Shown here in pieces: positions 35,752 through 47,368 of a stretch of DNA of 64,000 nucleotides. This DNA comes from Gordionus sp. m RMFG-2023 (lineage: Eukaryota > Nematomorpha > Gordioida > Chordodea > Parachordodidae). The stretch is from positions 38,045,366 through 38,109,365 of the forward strand of contig NC_088777.1 in the NCBI RefSeq assembly GCF_954871325.1. Direction: 5' to 3'. The stretch's first letter is position 1. Every line of letters starts with the position of its first letter. The notes under the pieces are model-generated. The model was given only the letters and a program-made list of their open reading frames with translations, did not search any database and was not told where the DNA came from. The position numbers were made by a program, and so were the translations under genes.

Positions 35752-35819
35752 GGCAACTCTTAATTGTTTATCTGATAAGTGGTTACTTAGGTTACAACTT
35801 GGTAATACTTTCAACTATT
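35752..35819 (-). pseudogene. Retroelement fossil fragment, same family as 10019-10880
   Basis: Minus-strand translation LPSCNLSNHLSDKQLRVA parallels PSRNLGNLLSDEQLRVT of the fragment at 10.6 kb, and the DNA matches over about 65 bp. It is a small broken remnant, cut off by family B element sequence at 35835. Confidence 0.6.
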
Positions 35820-35834
35820 TTGTAATAATCTAGT

Positions 35835-36186
35835 CATGGACGTAGTAGGGGGGGGGAAGGGCAAAGGGAATTCCTTCCTATGGAAATTTTTTGTTCCGGC
35901 ATCACAATTATAATTTTAAGCTAATAAAATCCACCACCCACCTCTCTTTCAAAAAGGTATATAATATATTTATAAACACTCACTTGAAAAAAAAATAAAC
36001 AAAAGTTAATAATTATTTAAAATAATGACTACAATTCAAAATCTTTAGAAAATTAAAGTATTATTTAAAAAATTTGACATAACCAAGGGCCTACAATAGA
36101 TAATCTTAAATATCTCAAAAATAATTTATTGAAAAAATCCCAATCTACCCATGCCACCTCCTAGTTAAATTTTGGATACGCCTATG
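35835..36186. mobile_element. G/C-run MITE-like element, family B (most complete copy)
   Basis: 352 bp between CATGGACGTAGTAGGGGGGG and ACTAGGAGG-type right end (complement CATAGGCGTATCCAAAATTT). The interior has CCACCCACC, an AT-rich core and CCATGCCACCTCC. End similarity to the hAT at 25894 (GGCGCGTACGCAGG plus G-run) suggests a non-autonomous hAT relative. Flanking 8-mers match poorly, so the exact ends are uncertain. Confidence 0.55.
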
Positions 36187-36242
36187 ATTTAAATATAATC
36201 TAAAAGAGGATTCGATGAGGATATTTTAAGAAAATTTTTAAT

Positions 36243-36473
36243 TTAAGATTTAAAAATTGATCGGTATTTTAAGACCATGGGTACAACATCTTCTAACGAC
36301 AAAGATTTCCAAGCGGTCAAGGCAAAATATAAAAGGCTATCTCTAGGAGTGAAAAGGATATCATTGCGGAGTTCATCAAACATAATGCAAGCCAAATAAG
36401 TTTTAATGGAATTTACTCTTTCTTTATTTTCTCTTCTCCCATTTAATCTTATATTATCGATAATTTTTAACAA
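36243..36473 (-). CDS. Unidentified 76-codon open frame
   Basis: Encodes a frame starting MLKIIDNIRLNGRRENKER, with TYLACIMFDELRNDILF and ending LSLEDVVPMVLKYRSIFKS before a stop. Composition is more protein-like than most frames here, with charged and hydrophobic residues alternating as in an alpha-helical segment. I do not recognise it. No splice sites or neighbouring exons could be tied to it, so it may be a chance frame or a stray exon. Confidence 0.2.
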   Translation of the reverse strand: MLKIIDNIRLNGRRENKERVNSIKTYLACIMFDELRNDILFTPRDSLLYFALTAWKSLSLEDVVPMVLKYRSIFKS

Positions 36474-36479
36474 TGTCTT

Positions 36480-37489
36480 AATAAATAAAAGAAAAAAGAA
36501 AATAATAAAAATTAAACTATTTTAAAAAAATATATTTCTTTTTTAAAATTTTTTTTTTTAAAATTTTTAAAAAAATATATAAAAAATAAAAAATGTTTCA
36601 AAAAATTAGAAAATATAAGGGAAAAAAATAAGGAAATTTGTTTTCATATAAAAAAAATAGTGATCTATTTTATTTATTTAAAAGATATTAAATATTATTA
36701 TAAAATTATATATCAACATTTTAAAAATATAAATGTTTATAAGTTGAATCATATTTATACTTATCTATACAAAAGTTTTGGAAATAAATTCTGACTCCGG
36801 AATTAACAGGTAAAAAAAATTAAAGTTAAAGTCAAAATCAAAATCAATTTTTTTAAGAGAATAAATTTTATTTTATTTTATCGATTTATATTTTAAATCA
36901 ATTTTTCAAATTTGATCGTTAAAAGGTGGGGAAAAAAGAAAGGAAAGTAAGAGATTAAATTTTATAGTATTAATAATAAATTTTGCCTGAAGAATTGGAC
37001 TTGATATTTTATCTTAACAATTTATCTAAATTATATTATTTTGCTTGATAGGAATGAATTAAACAACGTTCACCAAATTTTATTTGTAGGGAGAACTTTA
37101 ATGCGACGGTTTAACAGATCTTACAATCACCTATTATTTTATAATGCACTTTCTCCTATTTGTAGTAATCTGATATAATTGATAATATATCAAAATTTTT
37201 AAAAAATAATGATCATGAGGAGAAATGTTTAATTCAAAACAATTTATCTGAATTGGCGTGCACATCTACTAAGCATAAGCGGAAGATGATTTAATTGTGA
37301 ATTCTTTGGAGATATATTTTCGTTGAAACCCGAGTTTGAGGTCATTTTAATTAAAAATAGATTTCGTCTTTTTTTTAAACCAAACAAATTGTTCAACTTT
37401 AATTTTAAATAGGATTATTATTTTGGTTATTTAGTTATAATAATATTTTTTTTTAAATTTAAAATGTGAACTTTTATAGAATCTTTTAA
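36480..37489. other. AT-rich stretch, no gene recognised
   Basis: 36480-36960 is among the most AT-rich parts of the window, mainly A- and T-runs. No features were seen. Confidence 0.4.
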
Positions 37490-37597
37490 ATTAAACTTTT
37501 GTGTCATCTATGAGTAATTGCGTAATATTTTTCTGGATAAAATATTGAGTTAGTTGTTTTTAAAAATCTGCTCAAATTGAGCCGTTTAACATCACTA
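37490..37597. mobile_element. Half copy of palindromic MITE, family A
   Basis: Right half only: TTTTGTGTCATCTATGAG, AAAATATTGAGTTAG, GCTCAAATTGAGCCGTTTAA, ending CATCACTA. The left arm is absent. Confidence 0.7.
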
Positions 37598-39129
37598 ATA
37601 ACTGGAAGAAATATATAAATATAACTTTAATCTTAAATATTAATTTAAATATTGATTTGAAAATTATAATAGATACAGAATACATTAACGGTATTTTATG
37701 TAAAGAATTCTTTCTTTCTCTCTCTAAGTTATGGAAAGAATGAGAAGATCGAATCTTCAAAAATCTGAAGAATTAATACCTGATAGATTTGTATGTATTC
37801 ACTTTATAAAACAACCTCTAGTGACTTCGTAGCTTTTTCAACTTGGGAGCTCTATAACTTTGGAATCCAATTTTAATATTTAAAAAGAATTTGATCCTAA
37901 AATAAAATTTTAGATTTTCTTTTATTTTGAATTAAATTTTTTTTTAGTTTTTTTAAAAAAAATAAATAGTATAATACAACATCTTATTGTAAATAAATTG
38001 TCTGCTCATCCGAGGAAAACATTTTCAAAGAAAAAATTGGTTTGCGAAAAGAAAGCTATAATGATCTTGTTAAGAAAATTAAAATGTAAGCATGCATGCC
38101 AGCCATATTGCAATATGGAATTCATGGAGGTACGGAATCTCTCAATTTCTTACTGAGGGTAAAATTTGAGAAATCATATTTGACCAGAAGTGGATTTAAG
38201 CATTTATGGAGTAATCCTACTGCGATTTTCAGACACTTTTTTCTAATTTTAAATTATTTTAAATTTTAAATGATCTTTTATATAAATTTTTTTCTTATTA
38301 AATTAAAAAAATGGTCAAAAAGTTAATATGGAAATTGTCTGAAGGATATGTAATCTACGCGTGTTAGAATAAATTATAAATTGAAAATCGTCCTCGGTAA
38401 ATAAATTATTTAAAATTATTCCGAAATTCCCATAGATTCCATTATCCCAATCTTATCTTATCTAGCACGTTGGTCATGGACCTGCCCAAAATGAGCAAGC
38501 GTGATTTATTATAGAGGCCCTATCTTCCATAATAATTATACCGATTTTTTTCCTCAAGGATACCAATAAACGTTGTAACCCAGATATAATTATTAAGTGT
38601 AACTCACCCAATCCAATAATAATATTAGCATAAGGAATAGTTATGAGCATTTTTGAGAAAGCGAGAACTGAAAAAAAGAGGTATTGTATCATCCAATACA
38701 AATCATTAGTTTTTTTAATATTATAAAAATTATTTTATTATTGTTGATCCTTGAGTAAGGATCTTATTTAATAGGATTATTTTATTTCATTTAGTTAATT
38801 TATGATTTGTTACCAATTAATTAGTTAGAAGATATAAAAATTATATTTTGGTTTTTATAATTATTTAGTTAAATATACCTATTTAACCTATTTGTACCTC
38901 GATTCTCATTGTGTAATGATTAACCTATTTATAATTTTCTTACAACTTGAAATACTTTAATCCGTCTTTATTTACTATAACCCTAATCAATTAAATTCTA
39001 CTCTTAGATATAGATCAAAACAATATATGAAATTGTATTTTTAAATAATATAATAAATTTAACTTACTCTTCTTGACTTGTTTATTTAGAATAAATGACT
39101 TCCTTTACACTTCCTTTCCACACAATAGC
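37598..39129. other. AT-rich stretch, no gene recognised
   Basis: The minus-strand frame 38701-38474 (hydrophobic, with ITIPYANIIIGLGELH) was considered as a possible membrane-protein exon but nothing recognisable supports it. Confidence 0.35.
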
Positions 39130-39895
39130 CTTTCAGGTATATTCTCAGTTCGTCAAGTGTTCATAGATAAGTCTTAGTACAATTTTGTAAGTTTTCCTAT
39201 CAGAAGAAGCACGTTGTATGAATTCCCAAGATAAACCTATTTCCGATAATGATCAATTTAATCTCCCAAACCAACTATTTTTATAGGATAGGAAAGGTTT
39301 GAGCGATGACTCATCCAAAGGAAAGAGCTTGATAAACTAGATTGTTTGGGGCTTGTCTGAGAATATGCCCTAATACTTCGATCTTTCTATATTCACCCAG
39401 TCTATATATAGGGAGGGTGTCGCATCTGGACCAAAGATTATAGTTGGTAGTATTATAAGAATAAAATGTTTTGGTTATATACCTAAGACATTTGTTAAAG
39501 AAAGTTTGCATCTTTTTACTTTCTTGTTTAGTATCTTTCCAGATTTCTATACCATAAAATAGAGAGGGAAATATTAGATTTTAAATAATCGAATCTTTAA
39601 AGGAATTGATATTTGATTAGAACTCCATATTTTCATTAAAGATCTATATTTCATTCTGCCTTTATTTAATTTGGCTATTAAGTCTAGTTTAGTATTTCCT
39701 TTTTTATCCAGTATCACTCCTAGATATTTCAATTGTTGAACTTCTACTATTTTTCTCCCTTGTATCGTTAGATTCATATTTGAAGGGGAGTATAATGATG
39801 TCATTAACTTAGTTTTATCAACATTTATTTTTAAACCAAAAAAACCAGCAGCTTGGATAGAAAATTTTTGACATTTTGTCTCTTGCGCAACGATA
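39130..39895 (-). pseudogene. LINE reverse-transcriptase C-terminal remnant (RTE-like)
   Basis: 3' portion of a non-LTR retrotransposon ORF. In order on the minus strand: AQETKCQKFSIQAAGFFGLK, INVDKTKLMTSLYS, GRKIVEVQQLKYLGVILD, KKGNTKLDLIAKLNKGRMKY, LMKIWSSNQISIPLKIRLFK, then one frame change, FPSLFYGIEIWKDTKQE, QTFFNKCLRYITKTF, and YRKIEVLGHILRQAPNN. These are the thumb and connection motifs after the catalytic YxDD (GL.IN..KTK, YLG, K.RL, LLYG.E.W, NKCLR.I, LGHILR). After QALSFG a stop occurs, but similarity seems to continue weakly (IQRASSDRKTYK) to about 39130. The RT palm and endonuclease are missing upstream, the usual 5' truncation of a LINE copy. Confidence 0.85.
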
Positions 39896-40144
39896 TTTAT
39901 TTTTTATTATTTAAAAATAATTATTAATATTATTATAATTTATAATTTATACAAATAGTTTAAAATGATTATTTATTTTGGACAACTATATACAAAAATA
40001 ATTCATATTTTTAAAATATTATAGGGTGGTATAAGAACAAATCGGATGATTTAAATATTGACGCAAAATTTGTGGTGTGAATTTCTTTTTACATTAATCT
40101 CATGATTAATTGTTAAACGAGAATTTATTGTAATTATCAAAATA
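39896..40144. other. AT-rich interval upstream of the GPCR exon
   Basis: Separates the LINE remnant from the GPCR exon. No TATA box or initiator can be picked out in such AT-rich sequence, and a promoter or 5' UTR exon could lie here or farther upstream. Confidence 0.3.
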
Positions 40145-40691
40145 ATGGACAATACCGTTTACACAATTTCCCCTTACCATCAACCTTCTTTACCTAACTT
40201 CTCCCATTACCCTCCATGGTTACACATGCATCACGAAAATAAATCTGCATCTAATGATCTTATACAACTTTTCCCTCTATTTCCTGTTAGGGATGTAAGA
40301 AACAGCATGATTTCTAACGATAAGAATCTTACGACATTCGAAAATTATATTGACCTTCAATCAAGTATAAGGCATAAAGATCATCCATTCGCTAATCTCA
40401 AGGACCTTGAATTTAGGGATAATATCTACAATAATTGGGCATACAAATATATAGATGTGCGAAGATTCAGGAGAAATAATAAATCTATTAGATCTAAGCG
40501 CTCTAACCCGACAAATGAGAGTCAGGCAAAAGAAGGGGCAAGAATTTGGTGGATAGCATTGTATTCATTGGTCATTGTAATAGTCACAGCTGCCAACATC
40601 ATCAACATAACTGTCATAACTAGCTGTAGCAAATTGAGAAATTCCACCAATTTTTACGTGCTTTCCTTATCTTGCGCATATTTATTAACAG
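40145..40691 (+). CDS. First coding exon of a class A (rhodopsin-like) GPCR
   Basis: Partial host gene: a long extracellular N-terminus, one complete transmembrane helix and the start of the second. Residues 1-132 are hydrophilic with possible N-glycosylation sites (NFS 18, NKS 32, NLT 61, NKS 112, NES 124) and basic clusters RFRR (107-110) and RSKR (116-119). TM1 runs about 134-158 (IWWIALYSLVIVIVTAANII) with the conserved N1.50 in AANII. The first loop KLRNSTNFYVLSLSCAYLLT corresponds to LRN.TN.F..SLA.ADLL. The frame runs into GT at 40692 (AACAG|GTTCAG), a plausible donor leaving a phase-1 split of a Gly codon; translation past it soon stops. ATG in ATAATGG is the first in frame. The family norm has Asp at 2.50, where this exon reads Tyr. 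No later exon was found in the window. No signal peptide is obvious. Confidence 0.75.
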
Positions 40692-41180
40692 GTTCAGATT
40701 TAAATTATTTTCATATTTCTTTTTTTTTTTTAAATTATGAAATAATTTGCAGAGGCATTAAATAAACCCCTAAGTTTTTTTGTCCAATATTCAGTGGTTC
40801 CTGCTATTGCGATCAATTTAGACAAGTTTAAAAAAATTAAACTAACCAAATTATCATAAAATATATGAGAAATTTATGTAAATTGGAGATTTTGCCAAAT
40901 TAATAATTTTATTTTTTTGGAAGAAAAAAATTAAAATATTCTTCTTATAAAAGAACTCACTCTAAAAGACAGTTTAATACCGAAAAAACTGTCAACATAA
41001 AAGACTGTAAATAATAAAAGGAAAAAAGTTTGTTATTATAACAGGAAGTAATAATGTGTTTTATTATATGTAATGTAGTAAATAAAATTAAAATTTTTTT
41101 TTTTGAAAATTATAATAATAAAAATTATTTGATAAAAAAAGGTGCATATATTTATTTACTTTATCATAGACATGTAGAAG
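40692..41180. other. Putative first intron of the GPCR gene, start
   Basis: AT-rich sequence following the proposed donor at 40692. If the exon is real, the intron extends at least as far as the next exon, which I cannot identify downstream, implying an intron possibly more than 20 kb long and full of transposons. Confidence 0.3.
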
Positions 41181-41184
41181 TAAA

Positions 41185-41255
41185 AATTTTAGACCCTGCC
41201 TGGATTTTTAAAAAATTTAATTTTCAAGCCGGGCCCAGATTTCTATAATTTTTTA
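41185..41255. repeat. Fragment of GC-cluster repeat, family C
   Basis: GACCCTGCCTGGATTTTTAA and AAGCCGGGCCCAGATTTC separated by an AT-rich spacer, the pattern seen at 21464 and 26427. Confidence 0.5.
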
Positions 41256-43859
41256 TCATTTGTTATTTCAAATAATTTTATAAACGCTCAATTACAAGAT
41301 TCTCCAACTGTTATACAATATAAGGTTATTTTTGTCTTTCGATCGTTCTTTATTTTTTTTAATAACAATAAGATGCCTTACCTATTTGCCTGATATAAAT
41401 TAGCCTATCTGGGAAAAAAATCCTGATTATAAACAAGGCAACCAATCCTATTAATTTGTAAGTTCTAAAAACAATATCTATTTTATTTTTATTAAATTAA
41501 AAATATTAACAAGATATAGGATTTAAATTTTTTTTTTTCATATCAAAATTATACATTTTTAAAATTTAATGAAATGTATATACTCAGGATTCTTAACAAA
41601 AAAATATGTTCTGTTCCATGTTTCGAAACAAGTTGCCAAAAAATATCAAATTACCTTATTATATATTCGGCCATTTTTACTATATCTAGTTATCTAAAAA
41701 ATTTTATCATTTCTATAAAGCGATGGTATGGTGTTAATAATAATTTGAGTGTTGGAAAACTTTTCTCATCACATATAATTTATGGTATAAAAATTAAATT
41801 TTTTATTATTTTTCGGAACATTATAGTACTGTTCCCAGAAACATTCCCGGGACACTGTTCTCGTTCCTTTCACGTTCCATAATATATTTTTTCCTTCATT
41901 TTATTAGTTATAATAATTATAAAATTTTTTTTTTTAATGATTCTAATTATATTTATTATTCTCTAAATTTTACTTAAAAAGCGTACTAATAAATTTTTTT
42001 TAAAAATTTTATAAAATTTTAGTATAAATAAATTAGAAAGATAATTATAGTGATCACACATGTCATATGCTTTGTATCATATTTTTTAAATGTATTTCAC
42101 ATCAATTTATAATTTGAATTTAAATCCTAACAACGAGAGGAGGGAAGTTTTATTTTGGTGATAAAGAGTAAAAGGAATAAAAAAGGAAGATACTTGAATT
42201 AAACAAGCCCGAAGCAAGTGAATATTTTTTTAAAAATATATACGTATTGAAAATCTGACAGAAATTCTGGAATTTTTTTTTAAATATTTTTTTTATCGAA
42301 TTAAACATTGGTAAATGTATTATATTATTAATAAGTTTATTCATCCATATAATCTTTCTTTTAATAGCAGGTAATTCAATTAACTTTGTTAATCATTCAA
42401 GTGCATAAATTAAATCAAATACATGTTAGCTGCTACTGAGAGTGATATATTTTATTATATTATTGATTAAGCACAGGTAACAATCAAATAAATTAATTAT
42501 AATAAATTAATATATGTGAGAAACTAAACTGCACGCATTTCTAAATCACGGCATTTTATACCTTATCCTTAATTCGATTATTTCATTTTAAATTTAGTTC
42601 ATTAATAATACTAAATAATTAATATTTATAGGTGCATATAAATAAGAGTTATATAATAATTAATATAGGTATACATATAAATAAGAGTTATATAATAATT
42701 ATTAAATTTATTCAATAGATTAATTTTACCTAATCCCGGAATTCAGCCTTAGCTCAGGTGCTAATGCAATAAGCCGTTCTACCAGCCCATGCATTCATAT
42801 CTTATAAGATTATTTATAATATACCCTTTTTACAAATATATTATTAAAGTTATGCTATTTAACAAATCTCAGGGACTCAAATAAAATTTAAATTATTTAC
42901 AAAAATACCTTCTTTTTTATCTAAAATTACCTTTTCATTCTCTTTCTTTTTTTTAGTGGTATAATAAAAAATTCAAAATTTTGAGGGCTCTTTTCAAATT
43001 TTTAAGTGGGCTCAAGTCCCTGCGCCCTCTTGTGATATTACATATTTAATTAATCTAAGTCACTTTAAAAAGTGCTGATCCACAATTTAATCAACTATTT
43101 GTAAATCGGTAAGTTAAGGTAGAAAAATTTTACATATTTATATAAAAAAGAATAAACTTTAAGGCGTCCATGTTGTAGCTAGTACTTTTATTTTATTAAC
43201 AAAATTTCAATAAAATATTGAGATTTCGATTTCTGATTTGTCTGACTATCAATTTATAATCTAATATAACCTTTCCTAAAGATAGCTTTAATTTCTCATA
43301 ACAATTAATTATTGAAATTTAATAAAAAACATGAAATATTTAGATATAAAATAAATAATGCAGGCAATGTGCGTAATCAGGTAATATGAGTAATAATAAT
43401 CTTATAAAATTTTCTGAAATTTATAGGAATACATTCCGCAGATTTTTACATTTAAAAAACGCTAACAAATGATTTAAGGTTGGAAAGAAATGATTCGTTG
43501 AACGCGTTTTTATATTTGAAGATTAAATTTGGCCGAAAATATCCCAGTACATCCTATAAATTTAAGATAATCCGGGATCAGACAATACATCTGATTCTGC
43601 ATATTGTCCGTAACATAATATAGAAACTATGCATAACCGATTCATATATTTTTCTAGCAGAATTATCGTAACATTAAAATGTGAAGCGTGATAATAAAAA
43701 CAACCCCCACATAAATTTAAGTTTGAATAACATCAATTATTTTAATTAAAATAGAATTCATTGTTAAAGTCAAGTAAATTTCTGATATTATTTTATAGTG
43801 TATCTGTTAAATATAGTATATCTATAAATCTGCCTTTATTTTCGTAACTTCTCTTCATG
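41256..43859. other. AT-rich stretch with small repeats, no gene recognised
   Basis: 41812-41880 holds a dense set of GTTCC/GGAAC phrases around CCCGGG (see findings). 42617-42705 is a ~45-bp unit present twice (TAAATAAGAGTTATATAATAA). 42735-42795 has a GC-richer, tRNA-like stretch that was not accepted as a gene. No protein similarity was recognised. Confidence 0.4.
42617..42705 (+). repeat. Two-copy tandem repeat, ~45-bp unit
   Basis: ATAAATAAGAGTTATATAAT recurs after about 45 bp, each preceded by TATAGG(T/TA)(G/A)CATAT. An old local duplication. Confidence 0.75.
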
Positions 43860-44000
43860 ATTCTCCGCATTTTTCTGACTCTAATGCTGAAACTTAATAA
43901 AGATCATTCTAATACCTTTATTTAATTATCTGACAACCAATTTTGTGCATTTTGATGAATGACATAAGGTTCCTCTTGAATCATGGCCATTCGAAAAATA
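43860..44000 (-). pseudogene. Possible Tc1/IS630-type transposase remnant
   Basis: Minus-strand translation EEPYVIHQNAQNWLSDN, then (after a stop) RVRKMRRIMKRSYENKG. The first part resembles PYVFQQDSAPAH....QNWL.DN, which surrounds the second catalytic Asp of Tc1/mariner transposases, with the Asp-containing part lost. The second resembles the C-terminal R.R...+..NKG segment. The match is short and the rest is absent, so this is tentative. Confidence 0.35.
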
Positions 44001-47000
44001 ACTTCGTTTATTTTACTATTTCTTTAAGATTGCACAGCACCCTGTACCTTCCCTGTCATGTGACCCCAGAAATTTTGAGAAAACTAGTTCATTTGAGATA
44101 ATTTGAAGTTCTTTAAAAAAAATTTACTATTATTTTAACGAGAGTAGGATTATATCTATTCCTCATCTTATTTCTTGATTTTCCTCATAACTGTCATTAA
44201 CAATGTGTAACTGTTCTATCAATATAGTAGTGATTTCTCTTCTTTTTAAGCATCAATACCTAAACTAAATCTCCGCCTTTCAAATTTCCACAAGTTATTT
44301 AAAAACTAGAGGAATGAAATAAAAAATTAGGATAGAAAATTCGTTTTTTAAAATATTATTGATAAGAATAATAAATAAGAAATATTTTTTTTTAAAACAA
44401 TTAAACTAGATTTGCTATAAGATGCTAATCATTTGGTCGTTTTTTTTATTTTAATGAATCAGGCCCCACTTCTTAACCTTGATTTAATTCGGAAATGACT
44501 GAGGGGAAATGAATATTTAAAAGTTTTTTATATATACGTAAAAGATTGTACCATAATGTGATAAACGCTCATTTAAAAAAAAAAATTATACCGCCTTCTT
44601 AATATATTTTCAATTTTATAAGTAATTGATGCACGAAAAAATTGACCACAGGAAGCCCACCCAGAAAGTGTGGATAGGCAATCCAGTGCAACCGAAATTT
44701 CGTAAATTTTTTAATTCTTTTCCTTCACAAAAATATTTTTTATTACGATTTGTACAAACCCTGTTTTTTATGAGATTCGGCATGCGTTTGCTCAGTCATC
44801 TGCAGAGGCAAAGTTTTTATAAATATTAAATGATTATAAGTTATTTTTATACTTATATTTGGTGATTTCCATATCACATCAACCAAAAAAAGTCAATTTT
44901 CAACCCGCCTTCTCAAAATTTTAATTTTATATATTGGTATTATATATCTATAACTAAGAAAAAAATAAAATTTTCCTTCCTTGCAATCCTTATTTGCTAA
45001 GATTTGGATTTTCATTTTTATGATAGAAGAATAATCTAAATATTAAAAAGTGAAAATATTTCTACATAAAATATACCTTTACTTTTTTAAAAAACCGTTA
45101 ATTTGAAAGATTGTTCTTTTTTTAACACGATATAACTATAATATTTTAGAAGAAAATGTTTAATTGGATGATATAAATTAGATATTTTTTTGTTTATTCA
45201 ACTGTTATAAATATTTATCCAACTATTTACAGGACAATTTTTTTTAAAAATATACATTAGAATTATGATTTTCTAAAAATTGCTAGATTTGAGAATAATT
45301 TAATAATTTTGATAGATATGTTAATATTTTTTTTATTCATTTTTAAATAATGTGGCTCCCGGATTATAATAAGGTTCTAACCTTTGTGATCAATTTTACA
45401 GGAGAATGATTTTAAAAATTACTTTACCCTTTTGGCTAAACCTTATTATAAGATCTTTGTGAAAAGGCTAAAGTGGGATTTTAGAAAATTGGAAAAAAAA
45501 CTTTTTATTTTTTGATGTTTATAAGAATGGAAAAGATTGTTTTAGGCAGTTGTAAAAAGATTTATTTTTAAATTTGAGATTTAACTTTAAAAAATTTTTT
45601 TACATGACAAAAAATTTACAATTATTATTTATGTAGTTTTATTAAATAAATTTAATCATTTAAATATTTTTAAACCTACTTATTTTGATACATAAAGATA
45701 GAACCCCGGAGTTTGAAAAAAATCTTCCAAAGAAATTTTTTTCAGAACTGCTGATAAGGTAACTAAGAAATTCCGTCATAAGGTTATCTACAGCACTTAG
45801 GCAAAAAAATTTTAGCCACATCATAGCCCCTCCTAAATTGTATATTTTATTAAAATTTAATTTATAACCATTTTTAAAAACATCCATGCATTTTCTTTAT
45901 TGTTAAATCATGGACAATTATCTTTAAATTTAAGTTATATAACATATTTCAGATTGAATAGATAACACCGAGAAATCATTATATCTTATACCGATTATGA
46001 TTGACCTCTTAATATTAACTTTTAAAAACTCGTTTTGGTTCTTGCCACTGTTACTGGTGTCATTAGTCCTTAAAGATATTGTTGTGTTAGGGTAAATTTA
46101 TTTTATTTTTCTATAGTAATTTCACAGATTGTGGTCCGCCTTCCTTTCGTTTAACTAGTTCACAAATCAATTTTGATTCTTCAATTCAAAAGAGTTGAAC
46201 ATTCTTAGGGTTATGGAACAAAGATGTATCTTTACTTTCATATATGAATAATTCTTTCTTAGTTCGTTTGCGAATCAGCATTTCTAGAGATAATTCTGAT
46301 GAAGGAAAACCGATGCACTTTCATGAGCACTAATATCAAAAATGAACCAAGAATCTTTCAAACTAAAATATGCAAAAATTTATTGACAGCAAAATTTAAA
46401 TTCATTTGGAGAGTGTAACTGTTTGCTTATTAGAATATTATATATTATATTTTTACAAAATACTTATAATATATTTTACTATGCATATTTATTCAATTTT
46501 CTTCTCCTACTCCTATATTTATTCCTATTCTCATTATCAATGGTACCGAAGTTGGTAGTTTGGGTCATCATGGGCATAATTAAGAGCCCCTATTCATCGT
46601 ATATCACCCGATAGGGTGAACGAGTTCTCCCAAAATTCATAGTTTCAGCTGCATTCTTGAATCACACTAAAGGGGGGAGGGGCGAATAATATTAATATTT
46701 TCTTGGCATAAATTTTTACCCCAAATATCAAGACACTGTTCTTCAACAATAGGTCAACAAGGTCAATCTTGGTCACTTTGACTGGCTCTTCTTCGCTCTA
46801 CGGACTTACAATTAAGCCCTTTAAAGAAATCTTCCTGAGTTTTATCACTTAAAACAAAACAAATACTCCAAAATAAAGATTTATATTAGAAATTATTCTG
46901 AATAATAGGAATTATGGTACCTAGTTGTTAAAACAATCTGTTTTTTTACCTCACATTTAATTTTTATTTTTAAATAAATACGTAAAAATATATCAGAAAA

Positions 47001-47255
47001 ATGATTAATAATCATATTAATCCATCATTTAGATTCGAACAAAGAGGATATCATCTTCCTTTTTCTAAATTTACTATATATGGAATATAACAGGAAGAAG
47101 CTGTTAAGTTGAACACACTCCTATTTCGTCAATATGACCATAATTTTGTCATTCTAAAAAATATTAATCTAATCTCCTAAAGAATTTGCAGAATTTTCTC
47201 TATAAGAAACAACCACAAATTTTTGACCCTATTGAGTGATCAATTTAAGAAAATA
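44001..47255. other. AT-rich stretch, no gene recognised
   Basis: Open frames at 44626-44829 (plus), 45887-45660 (minus) and 46423-46614 (plus) were checked and not recognised. No RNA genes, TIR pairs or arrays were seen. Confidence 0.4.
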
Positions 47256-47261
47256 TTATTT

Positions 47262-47368
47262 TCTTTGTTTATTGCCAAACCTCGATGCTTACATAATATT
47301 ATTTTAGTTAAAATCTTAATCGGGCCATTTTGAAAAATAAACCCAAATCGGGCTTTTTAACAACACTA
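47262..47368. mobile_element. Half copy of palindromic MITE, family A
   Basis: Right half: GCCAAACCTCGATGCTTACA, AATCGGGCCATTTTGAA, AAATCGGGCTTTTTAACAAC and the intact end AACAACACTA. The left arm is not found. Confidence 0.65.

Noticed and set aside
38474-38701. 75-codon minus-strand hydrophobic frame
   Set aside because: No recognisable motif, no splice context, and composition expected from AT-rich sequence.
42735-42795. tRNA-like stretch (TTAGCTCAGGTGCTAA, and on the other strand GGTAGAACGG)
   Set aside because: A box A-like motif is visible on each strand but no proper box B or cloverleaf can be formed.
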